Origin: Lunularia cruciata | Taxonomy: Eukaryota > Streptophyta > Marchantiopsida > Lunulariales > Lunulariaceae | Direction of reading: 5' to 3' | DNA: 64,000 nt | Assembly: GCA_948567375.1 (NCBI GenBank) | Contig: OX419761.1 | Location: 56,980,501 to 57,044,500 of the forward strand | Shown: positions 12,803 to 22,692 of the stretch, one piece after another | Layout of the letters: the number at the start of each line of letters is the position of its first letter | Position numbering within the stretch: the stretch's first letter is position 1 | Notes under the pieces: generated by a model | What the model was told of the DNA's origin: nothing | The model's database searches: none | The model's input: the letters and a program-made list of their open reading frames with translations, nothing else | Position numbers and translations under genes: made by a program

Positions 12803-13860
12803 TCAACAAGCCGGCAATGCTACTTCAACTGCTACTTTCATCACCAAACTCCATTGTTCTTCAATCAACTTTAATGCATATTGGCTCACATTTTTGACAA
12901 GATGTTTGAAGATTGGGACTGCTCGCAAGTTGTGCGGCACAAACATCTTTTGAGTAGCTTCCACAACATAGTACTCCACAACTTGACTTTGAAGCATATG
13001 TGCAATTTGTTCTTGTATTGCATATAAGTCTCTTATGTTGACTTGTAGGTATCTCTTCAAAGTTGCATGTGCACCTTCTACGGCGGATGTTGTAGTGTTG
13101 TGGAGATGTTGGCAATCATTCTTCCAAGCTTTGAAAACTTTTACCTTGTCATGAAGCCAAGTTTTGTTGAGATATTGTATAAGGGTAGGGATATCCGCTA
13201 TTTCAATGAATAATGTAGATTTCTTTGTTTCAAAATCTGCCGGCATCTGTGTGCACCACACGCTTGACCATGACATCATGAATAGTTTGTGATGATCATA
13301 ATTCTTGATGTGCTTCTTTGATTGAGCAAGCATATTCTTTTTGATATGCCAAACTCATAAGAGATGGCGGGAATTTGGAGCAACACGGGTAATCGCAATG
13401 GCAAGCTCCTTGTTTGCATTAGATACAATAACCTCTAGAAATTGTCCATTAAAGAGAGTGTTGAGCTCACCTAAAGCCCAAAGGTAATCACCAAGTTCTT
13501 CTCTGTTGAGAAATATGATGATGATGGTGAAGGATGTACTGAGGCCAGTTTGTCCAATCACATGCACCAATGGCATTCCAAATTTGTTTGTCTTGTATAT
13601 GCAGTCCAACATGATAGCTAAATTAAACTATAGCAAAATTGGATATGGGTGCGCAAAAAAAAAGCCTCAGGACATTACCGATGTTGTTGCATTGGACAAT
13701 GTGTTTGAATTGACTTTGCTGAAGTTCATCTAGAAGTGCTTGAATTGGCATGTCCTCCGATAGTTGTTTGTGCTAGTGCTTTGCCTTTGCATTGTTTATA
13801 GTTTAAGCAATAGTTAGCAAATTGCAATCATGTTGACTTAATGACATCAAAATCTGATGA
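12803..13860 (-). pseudogene. MULE transposase remnant
   Basis: The minus strand encodes in order MPIQALLDELQ (near 13760), FFAHPIS-like residues, MLDCIYKTNKFGMPLVHVIG (13612 downward), then SRHLL and, past a short gap, a long frame at 13333-12803. This is the layout of MULE transposases related to FAR1/MuDR: the first catalytic Asp lies in the LMDCTYKTN-type motif and is kept. The usual second Asp (VTDxxxAL) reads VSNANKEL, so Asp is replaced by Asn. Stops and frame changes separate the pieces, and the far N-terminal part would lie beyond the inserted retrotransposon. The copy is dead but its family is clear. Confidence 0.75.
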
Positions 13861-13925
13861 GCCAAGACTCCAATGGCTAAAGACTTATTCACAGTCTGCC
13901 CTGCCTCCTTTGTCAAACACCAGCT

Positions 13926-13930
13926 GCTGG
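13926..13930 (+). other. Target-site duplication, left, GCTGG
   Basis: GCTGG just before the 5' LTR matches GCTGG at 19689-19693 just after the 3' LTR. A 5-bp duplication is the normal size for Ty3/gypsy integration. Confidence 0.9.
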
Positions 13931-14379
13931 TGTAACAATATGGAGTTTAGCAACAAAGTTAGTCGGGAGTTTAGCGATGAAGTTGTCGGGCTTACGAAGT
14001 AGCACATAAGACAAAGTAGCCTAGAATATTCTGGAAGTATCTAGGAAGCTTCTTGGGAAGCTTCCCGGTTAGCTTAGCTTGCACCTTAAGTAAGTAGCTT
14101 CTAGAAGGAAGCTTCTAGAAGCTTCCAACTAGCTTAGCTTGCACGCCAAGCAAGCAGCTTCTAGAAGGAAGTTTCTTGAGAAGCTTCCTAGCTAACTTGG
14201 CTTGCACTCTAAGAAAGCGGCTTGAGGAAGCTTCTTGAGAAGCTTCTCAAGGGCCTTGTATGCTACCTATAAATACCAAAGCCAAAGCTCATGCTAGGCA
14301 TTTGGAGTTTTCCCTCATTCAAGTGTCCTAATGTGAGTTTCCATTCTCCTATTTCTCTCCTCAGATTCGGTCTTTTACA
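13931..14379 (+). repeat. 5' LTR of chromovirus 1
   Basis: 449 bp, TGTAACA...TTTACA. It holds three imperfect internal repeats of about 60 bp, each with CTTAGCTTGCAC or a close variant followed by a palindromic block such as GAAGCTTCTAGAAGCTTC or AAGCTTCTTGAGAAGCTT. A TATA box (TATAAATA, 14268-14275) marks the probable promoter, with the RNA start about 30 bp downstream. Confidence 0.95.
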
Positions 14380-14380
14380 T

Positions 14381-14392
14381 TGGTATCAAAGC
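14381..14392 (+). promoter_or_regulatory. Primer-binding site (initiator Met-tRNA)
   Basis: TGGTATCAAAGC begins one base after the LTR. The usual plant iMet site is TGGTATCAGAGC, so there is one mismatch. The minus-strand copy has the same TGGTATCAAAGC, so the change is a family feature. Confidence 0.85.
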
Positions 14393-14644
14393 AGGAATGG
14401 GATGGATGGAATTTATGGACCACCAAATCCACTTCCACCAAACCATTGGGATTTTTGCATCCAAATACTATCCAAGTATTGTTTCACACAGTTCATCACC
14501 TCGCACTTTGGACAAGATTTTCTACATATGATCACCGTGTTTGAGGAACCCTTGATACTTCCGGTTGTCACTTATGGAGAAAGGTGGACGTGTTGTTTCT
14601 ATGTGTTAATAAATTAGATAGATTGGGAGTGGTGTGATAGAGGA

Positions 14645-14756
14645 GCAACCATGGCGGCAATACTTGATGTTATCCTTGCGATGCAACAACAAATCGAGGA
14701 GCAACCATGGCGGCAATACCTGATGTTATCCTTGCGATGCAACAATAAATCGAGCA
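14645..14756 (+). repeat. 56-bp tandem duplication in gag
   Basis: Two consecutive copies of 56 bp starting GCAACCATGGCGGCAATAC, nearly identical. 56 is not a multiple of three, so the reading frame changes. The homologous place near 63085 in the third copy has one unit only. Confidence 0.85.
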
Positions 14757-15612
14757 CCTTACTCGATTGTTGGATGAACGAGATCTTCAACGACAAGAGC
14801 AAGTGGAGAGAGTACCAATTCGAGAAGGAGAAGATCAAATCAAATTCTCTAAACCAAAGGTATTTGAAGGCAAGAATCTCCCGGGTGCAGTGGAGAATTT
14901 TGTGTTTGATTGTGAATGATATTTTGAAGCTACCAATCTACAAGATGAGCAAAAACTGATTCTCTTGGCTTCTAGCCAATTGGATGGAGTAGCAAAGCTA
15001 TGGTGGAGATTTTGAGTGGAGCGAGCCAAATGACAAATGGTTGCACCGATCTTGACATGGGCAGAATTCAAGAGCACAATAATCAGTCGGTTCCAAGCTA
15101 TAAATGCCACACAAGCTGCACGGGATAAGTTGGCAGAGTTGAAACAGATTGGCTCTGTAAGAAGTTACATCACGCAGTTCCAAAACACCATCATGCAAAT
15201 TCTAGATATTTTGGAAGGTGAAGCTCTGGATCGATTTGTGAGGGGCTTGAAGGCAAGAACCAAATTAGAGGTAACCATGCAAGAGCCACAACACTTGGAG
15301 GAAGCCATGCGGTTGGCCGAACATTTTGATTCCTCGGTGGCAACAACTTGGTCTCGACCTCAACCCCCACAAAGCCTACCAATACACTACACACAAGTGG
15401 AGGAGCCAACACCAATGGAGATTGATGCAATTCAACAAAGACCACTGGGCATGGCAGACAGAGAGAAACGACGACAAAATGGTGGTTGTTTTTATTGTCG
15501 CCAATTGGGGCATCGCATTGCTGAATGTCTACTTAAGAATGGACGACCTTGACAAGTTGCCCAAGTGAAGGTTGTGGAGCAAAATGATCAAGGAAACAAG
15601 GAATTCCAGTAG
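14651..15612 (+). pseudogene. Chromovirus 1 gag, broken
   Basis: Gag forms the particle shell and binds the element RNA. From ATG 14651 the frame should run through the QLDGVAKLWWRF region to FKSTIISRFQAINATQAARD and end after a CCHC knuckle, CFYCRQLGHRIAEC (near 15490). A 56-bp tandem duplication (14645-14700 and 14701-14756), absent from the copy at 62.4 kb, throws the start out of frame. Later stops include TGA near 14923, two near 15015-15030, and TGA at 15550. The TAG at 15610-15612 is at the same place in the third copy, and the second copy has TGA there, so this is likely the true gag stop. The best open piece is 15037-15552. Confidence 0.85.
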
Positions 15613-16031
15613 GAGATTTTGAGCCGCCTACTAGGAGCTTGATTAGTTCCAATGGGATTGAAGGCTCGACCTATGCAAGTCTGCTTCACTTGCAAGGTAT
15701 GATATCTAATAGGGGTTGTAGGATTTTGGTTGATTTTGGAAGTTCAAAGAATTGCATGTCTATGCAAGTAGTAAAGGAATTGGGTATTCCTATCAAGCCA
15801 GTGATTGGAAGTAGTTTGATGATGGCAGATGGTAGAAAGGGTTCTGCATTCCGCACCTCGCATCCTGTTACCTCCAAGATTGGGAAAGAGTATTTGGAAT
15901 GTACAAGGTTTGTAGTGGCACCTCTACACTATGATATCATTCTGGGTCTACCTTGGCTTGAATGTCATAAGGTGCAATTTGATTGGACCCGACGCCAAAT
16001 TCAAGTACAACACCAAGGTAGGAACTTCTGA
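15595..16031 (+). pseudogene. Chromovirus 1 protease (start of pol)
   Basis: Aspartic protease that would cut the polyprotein. Pol opens just before the gag stop in the -1 frame (GIPVGDFEPPTRSLISSNG). The active-site region reads ILVDFGSSKNC where retroelement proteases have D-S/T-G; the ILGLPWL flap-side motif is normal. In the second copy the same Ser position is also Phe. A TGA ends the frame at 16029-16031, after which the same frame continues into a repeated linker. Confidence 0.8.
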
Positions 16032-16076
16032 TTAGGTTGTCTGGCACCTCTGAGTAAGACACCTAAGAATAGTCAG

Positions 16077-16256
16077 TCCCAAGATGGGAAGTTTGTCAAG
16101 AAGGTAGCCATAGAGCGAATCTGGAAGGGAGATGAATCCCAGGATGGGAAGTTTGCCAAGAAGGCAACCATAGAGCAAGCTTGGAAGAGAGATGAGTCCC
16201 TCCAAGGGAAGTTTGTTAAGGAAGCAGCCATAGAGCAAGCTTTGGAGGAAGATAAG
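16077..16256 (+). repeat. Three in-frame 60-bp repeats between protease and RT
   Basis: Three tandem 60-bp units begin near 16077, 16137 and 16197, each encoding a 20-residue unit of the form SQDGKFVKKVAIE plus seven variable residues, ending in DE or DK. The second chromovirus copy has one unit at the same place (near 57060-57125), so the array grew in this copy or lineage. The unit length keeps the reading frame. Confidence 0.9.
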
Positions 16257-16339
16257 TCTGTATTTGCGGTGTGGATCAAGCCGATTGCACAAGAACAATC
16301 TGAGGAGGGCCAAGTGCCGCATCAAGCAATGGTTGATCG

Positions 16340-17689
16340 GAAGTTCAGGAGTTTGCAGATGTGTTTCCGGATGATCTGCCAAAGGGATTACCCTCCGATT
16401 GAGGTATGCCCTTCAAGATCAAGTTATTGCCAATGAGTACTCCAGTGAGTAGACTAACCTATCGGCTCTCACCAAAGGAGTTGGAGGAGTTACAAACAAC
16501 ACTTACAGAGTTGTTGGAGAAGGATTTCATATGACATAGTACCTCTCCTTGGGGAGCACCGATACTAGTTGTTCCAAAGAAGGATGGAGTACTTTTTTTC
16601 TGTATTGATTACCGTGGGCTCAATAAGCAAACCGTGAAGAATGCATATCCCTTGCCTCGGATCGATGACTTACTTGATCAACTAAGTGAAGCACGTTACT
16701 TTTCCAAGTTGGATCTTCGTAGCGGCTATAGGCAAATTCCGATTGATAGAGAGGATGTGCAAAAGACTGCCTTTCGCACAAGGTATGGACATTTTGAGTG
16801 GAGAGTTCTACCTTTCGGACTCACTAATGCTCCAGCAGTCTTCATGGATCAGATGCATCGGGTGTTGGATGGACTATTGGATCGGTCAGTGGTGGTGTTC
16901 TTGGATGATATCATAATCTATAGCAAGACAGAGCCAGAACACGTGAATCATGTGCGAGAAGTCCTAAGACGACTACAATAATGGAAATTTTATTGCAAAA
17001 AGTCGAAGTGTGCTTTTTGGCAAAAGGAGGTTACCTTCTTGGGTCATAAGATCTCATCAGAGGGGATCAAGATGGAGGAAGAGAAGATCAAGGCCATTAC
17101 TGATTGGCCTACCCCAAAGGATGCTACAAAAGTACAGGCATTCAATGGATTGGCCAGTTTTTACCGGTGGTTCATCCACTATTATGCTCATGTGGCTGCA
17201 CCATTGACTGACCTCTTGGGAAAGAACTCGAGCTTCCAGTGGAACACCAAACATGAAGAAGCATTCCAGAAGTTGAAACATATGGTGTCTTCAAGACCCA
17301 TTCTTCAACCATATGATCCTCAACTACCTTGTGTGGTTGATTTTGATGCTTCTAACTTTGCAATTGGAGCTGTGTTGCAACAAGAATTTCCAGATGGACT
17401 ACATCCCATTGCCTTTGTGTCTTGCCGACTAAATACAGCTGAAAGAAATTACTCTGCTCAAGATCAAGAACAACTTGCAATGGTATATGCCACCAAGGTA
17501 TGGAGGCATTATCTCTTGGGGAAACAAGTGATCATGCGAACTGATCACAAGCCATTGTTGCAGACCTTACACTTGGAGCACATGAAGAGTCGACATCATC
17601 AATGGGAAGAGCAACTTCAATTGTTTGACATCAAACTTGAGTACAAACCAGGTCAGTTCCATGTCATCCTTGATGCTCTATCACGATGA
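16340..17689 (+). pseudogene. Chromovirus 1 reverse transcriptase and RNase H
   Basis: RT copies the element RNA and RNase H removes it. Recognisable are STPWGAP-like residues, [48 protein letters not shown] and the catalytic FLDDIIIYS (near 16900), then FLGHKIS and the RNase H region with VVDFDASNFAIGAVL and RTDHKPLL. The catalytic residues of RT look intact. Breaks are a one-base shift near 16340, stops near 16396 and 16511 (the latter in the [12 protein letters not shown] motif, CGA to TGA), and TAA at 16979-16981. The frame 17039-17689 is open to its end. Confidence 0.9.
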
Positions 17690-18849
17690 CCTGATTTGAA
17701 GTCCCTTCTTCTCATTGCTGTAGCAATTACGACGGTGTCAATTGACCCCAAGATCCATAACGAGTTTCGGTAAGCTCTACAACAAGATCCCTTCTTCCAA
17801 ATATACATGGTCATCTAACAACAGGTGACAAGGAGGACAACACCTTCTCCTTCAAGGAAGGCCTTCTATTCCATGCGGACCGGATCTATGTTCCAACCAA
17901 AGGTGATCTTCGACTTGTGCGCCTTCAAGAAGCCCATGATTTACCCATCACTGGTCACATGGGTGTGGACAAGACCTTGGGTACCCTCCAACGTCAATGG
18001 TGGTGGCCCAACATGACATGAGATGTTCAAGAATTTTTCAGATTGTGTGAGAGCTGCCAACGTAACAAGGCCAGTAACCAGAAGCCAAGTGGACTCCTTC
18101 AACCACTCGCCATTCCATCCGCTTGCTGGGAGCATGTGAGCTTGGATCTCATCACATCCTTGCCAAAGACAAAACAAGGACACACCGCAATCGTGGTGTT
18201 TGTGGATAAGCTTAGTAAGCAAATCCACTTGGCACCAACCTATGATACCGTGGATGCTCCAACCTTAGCGCAAATCTACTTTGACAATGTCTTCAAGCAT
18301 CATGGGATGCCACATGTACTCATCTCTAACCGTGATCCTCGATTTACCGGGAAATTTTGGCAAGCACTCTTCCAGATACTCGGCACCAAGCTTGCTTTGT
18401 CCACGGCCTATCATCCTCATACTGATGGACAAACCAAACGTGCAAATCGTACATTGGAGGATATGTTACGGGCCTTTGTCAATGTCCACCATACCAATTG
18501 GGATGAATGTCTTGCAGCTGCAGAATTTGCCTACAACAATTCCAAACAAGCAAGCACCGGATTTTCTCCCTTCTTTCTCAATTTTGGTCAAGATCCGCTT
18601 GTTCCAAATTCTCTTCTTGCCTCCTCCCCTCCATCTCAGGTTCCTCATACTTCCACATTCTTGACTACTATATCCCAATCGCTCCAACAAGCCAAGTCTC
18701 ACCTCCTTGTTGCTCAGAATCACCAAAAACAATATGCGGACCACCATCGTTGTGATCTCACCTTTGAAGTTGGTGATAAAGTCATGCTATCCTCCAGTAA
18801 CCTCCCTCTCCCACTTGATACCCAAGTTTGTAAACTTGCCCCTAACTAG
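17690..18849 (+). pseudogene. Chromovirus 1 integrase, catalytic residues changed
   Basis: Integrase would join the DNA copy to the genome. The HHCC zinc region (HDLPITGHMG ... CESCQRNK, near 17935-18060) is present but cut by a TGA at about 18019. The core reads SLDLITSLP with its first Asp, but the second acidic site reads ISNRDPRFT instead of ISDRD, and the third reads GQTKRANRTLE instead of GQTERAN. Two of the three DDE residues are thus Asn and Lys. Both changes also occur in the minus-strand copy at 53.6-59.2 kb. The longest open stretch is 18043-18849. Confidence 0.85.
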
Positions 18850-19029
18850 ATAAGACCCTTTGATATCACCCAAATTGTCTCTCATGTTGCTTCTCAACTT
18901 GCCTTACCTTGTCACATGCGTATCCATCTTGTCTTTCATATTTCCAAGTTGAAACCCTTTGTTCCTAACCCCTCTTTCTTTTCCTCTCAAGTCCAACCTC
19001 CTCCTCTTCATGTCCCTATCAATGATCAT

Positions 19030-19202
19030 GAGGAGTACTAAGTTGATTGTATCCTTGCGCGTTGCCATATCCAACGAGGCCGTCGTCAACATACGGAGTA
19101 CAAGGTCCTTTGGAAAGGGTATCCCCTTCATGATGCCACCTGGGAGCCTCTTTCTCACCTCTAGAATGCACAGACGGCCATCCAAGAATTTGAAGCTTCA
19201 CT
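19030..19202 (+). pseudogene. Chromodomain at the C-terminus of integrase
   Basis: Reads EEY-stop-VDCILARCH...TEYKVLWKGYPLHDATWEPLSHL-stop-NA, a typical chromodomain that in this family steers integration by binding methylated histone H3. The aromatic and WKGY...TWEP residues are kept; two stop codons (near 19038 and 19161) interrupt it. This is the basis for the chromovirus call. Confidence 0.85.
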
Positions 19203-19239
19203 GGCGACGAGGACGTCACCAACTAGCGGCGGGGGAATA

Positions 19240-19688
19240 TGTAACAATATGGAGTTTAGCAATGAAGTTAGTCGGGAGTTTAGCGATGAAGTAGTCGGGT
19301 TTACGAAGTAGCACATAAGACAAAGTAGCCTAGAATATTCTGGAAGTATCTAGGAAGCTTCTTGGGAAGCTTCCCGGTTCGCTTAGCTTGCACCTTAAGT
19401 AAGTAGCTTCTAGAAGGAAGCTTCTAGAAGCTTCTAACTAGCTTAGCTTGCATGCCAAGTAGGCAGCTTCTAGAAGGAAGTTTCTTGAGAAGCTTCCTAG
19501 CTAACTTGGTTTGCACTCTAAGAAAGCGGCTTGAGGAAGCTTCTTGAGAAGCTTCTCAAGGGCCTTGTATGCTACCTATAAATACGAAAGCCAAAGCTCA
19601 TACTAGGCATTTGGAGTTTTCCCTCATTCAAGTGTCCCAATGTGAGTTTCCATTCTCCTATTTCTCTTTTGGGATTCGGTCTTTTACA
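19240..19688 (+). repeat. 3' LTR of chromovirus 1
   Basis: 449 bp, same length as the 5' LTR and about 96% identical. It is followed at 19689-19693 by the target duplication GCTGG. Most differences are C/T or G/A, plus a small cluster (CTCCTCAG against CTTTTGGG) near the end. Confidence 0.95.
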
Positions 19689-20153
19689 GCTGGGATGTTT
19701 GTCTATGTTTGTGGATGGATCATGATTGTGTTGTACATAGATCAGCTCCATCTACCAAAGGCCGTGTCATTTATTGCCAACTACCTTCCATGGGCAACCA
19801 ACACGATGGGTGCCACTGCTTGGGCACTTTTGCATGTTTTTGCAGCTTGCGGTACTGGCTCCCATGATCACAGCCCAGCTGAATAGTGTTGCATTTGGTG
19901 TCCAATCATTAGGTGATGTGTGCATACCCATTTTTTAGGCCGTGATTCTAGACATGCGCTACCAAGTTCACGTGCTCAAGAAAAGTAGTGTTGGGATCAA
20001 GCATTGACCATTGGTTGGTGAGTGCGGAACCAATATTTGCTAATTGCACACACTTCATTTTGCTGAGATGTGGAAAGTGTGATGTGGTCTTTGAAGTGGT
20101 GCATTGGTATCTTCTAAGAATATTACACACTAAGTGGTGAATCTAGTAAAAAG

Positions 20154-20173
20154 TGTGGTGTATTTAACAATTC
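20154..20173 (-). repeat. Right terminal inverted repeat of the MULE
   Basis: Perfect 20-bp inverted match to 12227-12246. The 19694-20153 stretch between the chromovirus and this repeat is the 5' side of the MULE and holds no intact frame. Confidence 0.75.
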
Positions 20174-20340
20174 CCTTTTAATAGTGCTTTAAAAATATGT
20201 CCAAAAGCAATATAATTTTCAAAATAGAAAATCAGAGTTAAAGTCAAAGAACCTAATACCAAAATATCTATAGTATAATTTATGCAAGACATTGAGGTAT
20301 TAAGAATGACAAAATTTAATAGGAATGAAATTGAGTGTTA

Positions 20341-22692
20341 AATTGGTGAGTTTTGAGATGAACTTGTTTCTCTCTTGCACCATTGGAAGAGTTCTCCAAG
20401 CTCTCCCACTGGCAATCCAAATTTCTCTGAGTAGGGTTTTCTACATTCATTGGAACTTAGTCTTTCTATGGTCATGGAGTTTGAAAGACATGCCTTGAGT
20501 TGCTTGATTGGAGTGGTCTTCCTTGTCAACGTGTCAATTTGGGTCTTGTAGTCCTTTACCAATGTTTGTTCAAGTAGCTCATTGGTTTTCTTTTTTGAGT
20601 TGTTTGAGGAGCTATGTTACCACATATCCAATCATAAATGTAACTCTGCACTTCATTCTCCAATTATGTTTGTTTGATTTGGAGTTCTATCCGCGGCTTG
20701 TTTTTTATCTTCATTTGTTGCTTTTCTTCCTTCTCTTGTTGGAAGTTGAGGCTCATATTGAGGTCTTGTATACAAATATTGCTTAGCTTCTTTAGGTTCT
20801 TGTACTCTATCTCCATTGTCATTGTCTTGGTGTAAGCCTCATCTAGTTTCCCTCATAAGGTAACAACCTCTTTGTTCTCCTTCCATCATGTGGTCTCTTC
20901 TTGCTAGTACTTCTCCAATGTCTCTTCCTTCTAAATCTCTACTTCTTTCTTGATATTTGTTAACTCATTATGACAAAAAACTTTCTCCTTGACACCCTTA
21001 TGTGAAATTTATAGAGGTGTCTTACAAGCATGTCGGGTCTTAATGGTACTATAAAGCTCCCAATAGAAGGGTAAGACTTCCTCTAAGGCCTCTTTTGCCA
21101 ATGCCACCATGTTCATCATGTATATTATCATCAGTAAAGTAAGGGAGTTACCCTCAAGTTTGAGATGGCTTAAGATTTCCTCTATACTGCTCTTGTCTAT
21201 AGTTTTTTCATTCAAGTTTGAGATGGCTTAAGATTTCCTCTATATTGCTCTTGTCTATAGTTTTTTCATTACTAGTTGGTTGTTTGCTATAGGTTTGTCA
21301 ATACATTCTTCTTTGCTTCTTCATAGGATGTGGTAGCATCATTGGCCCCATCTATGTTGTCCTTGTTGTCAAATAGCCAACCTCTTGTGGAGTTCTAATC
21401 CTTCATTTTGAGGACATTGGCCTTGGTGAGCTATTTAATACTTGGGCAACCTTCCTCCCTTTTTAGTTCTTGATTATTTGGTGGTGCTTTGTTGTCTTGA
21501 TTTGTTCTTAATGACTCAGCTAGGTTACTAGGTGGTCCTACTATAAATTTGATGAAGGTTAATGCATCTTTGGGTGTCTTCTTCTTGAGCTTGGAACAAG
21601 GGTTTTCTTCATCTTCTTCCATTGTCTCTTTTCCTTTGGTTGAAGATAACTCCATATTTATATCTTCATGGGCTATTTGGACTGACTATGCTTTGTCATT
21701 ATGATCTCCAATAGCTACATCATTGTCAAGTATGGGTGACCAAATTTGGGTGCAAGAATCTTCATTTCTTAGTTTTGTGGTTTCTATCAAAGTTGCCTTC
21801 CTTGTGTTGCTACCTGTTTGTGATGCAAATTGACCAGCTTCATCCAACGTGTTTTCATTCTTGGGGTGTCTCTATTTATACTTCTTTTAGTCAACTCTTC
21901 AACCATCTAGACATGGCACTTTTTTTTCTTCAAGGCCTAGACCTTGGGTCATGCTACTAGTACCTTCTTGAAAGGAATAACTGTATTGTATGATTCCTTG
22001 ACAAACTCCTTTGTACAAGCATACTCCTCATCTACTTCATGTCATTTGGTGATATCCTTTAGGAGCCTTGGGTTCCCACTAAAGTGCCCTAGATGGTGGA
22101 AGTGGCTAGGGTATTTCACCTTCTACTCTTTTGTGAGAAGCTCTATTCTTATGTAAAAGTGCACAACAAAGGGTGCCACAATTGTAGCAACTTCTTTGGT
22201 CATATATTTCAACAACTTGTTGATACATTCTTGAAACATTTATGCACATCATGTGGGTTTCTATTATATAGAAGTTGGAAGAAAATGGCTTGGTTTAGGT
22301 TTAAATAGGCTATTCATTTTGACTTGAAGAGTTTTATAATTATTTTGATGAAACTTGTCATTAGGATATTTGAGGTCATTTACTTGATATATGTTTGTTG
22401 ACTTCTTATTAGCAAATCAATTATTAATCTTGGCTTTAAGGCTCTTTACATGACCATATGGGTTTCTATATATATTTCTCTAAAGGACAAGCACTCATGT
22501 CCAAACACTTATTGCCAATGGTCTGTTTTCCATAAAGCAAGATTTCCTCATAAGGCCATTCATATAGATCTTATCATGGATCTCCTCTACTAGGGATATA
22601 TCTAATATATTCCAATCCCACAATAAAAACTCTAGATTTTTGCTTTTGACATAATCTAATAGGTTGTATAGACCCCTATTCATAAATTTCAA
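20341..22692 (-). pseudogene. Decayed minus-strand reading frame, family unknown
   Basis: Several minus-strand frames in a row read like one broken protein: GLYNLLDYVKSKNLEFLLWDWNILD (22680), TPKDALTFIKFIVGPPSNLAE (21570), EEILSHLKLEG (21180), then a Lys/Glu-rich, probably coiled-coil tail (20820-20560) ending near 20341. Stops and shifts occur every 50-100 codons. I do not recognise the family. The setting, beside transposons, suggests an element-borne gene. A 58-bp tandem duplication lies inside it. Confidence 0.35.
21154..21269. repeat. 58-bp tandem duplication
   Basis: Two adjacent units starting TCAAGTTTGAGATGGC at 21154 and 21212, differing at about one base, so the duplication is young relative to its decayed surroundings. 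Confidence 0.9.

Larger units (their letters stand above)
13931..19688 (+). mobile_element. Ty3/gypsy chromovirus 1, both LTRs present
   Basis: Complete LTR retrotransposon of 5,758 bp: 449-bp LTRs, a primer-binding site for initiator Met-tRNA, gag with a CCHC knuckle, protease, reverse transcriptase, RNase H, integrase and a C-terminal chromodomain, then a purine tract (GGCGGGGGA, about 19228) before the 3' LTR. The order protease-RT-RNase H-integrase and the chromodomain define it as a chromovirus. The LTRs differ at about 17 of 449 positions by my count, mostly transitions, so insertion was not very recent. Stops and frameshifts make the coding part non-functional. Confidence 0.95.
12227..20173 (-). 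mobile_element. Mutator-like DNA transposon with a nested chromovirus
   Basis: Perfect 20-bp terminal inverted repeats, GAATTGTTAAATACACCACA, lie at 12227-12246 and, inverted, at 20154-20173. Between them lies a decayed minus-strand MULE transposase, interrupted by a Ty3/gypsy element at 13931-19688. Without that element and its 5-bp duplication the transposon is about 2.18 kb. A possible 8-bp flanking repeat TGCTTTAA sits 6 bp outside the left and 11 bp outside the right repeat, so it is only a weak candidate for the target duplication. Confidence 0.7.

Noticed and set aside
14645-14756. Short direct repeats as a possible CRISPR array
   Set aside because: There are only two adjoining units, no spacers, and the unit is gag coding sequence in a plant element.
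16032-16382. 116-codon minus-strand frame with 20-residue repeats
   Set aside because: It is the antisense of the tripled 60-bp unit of chromovirus pol; the sense frame matches the second copy.
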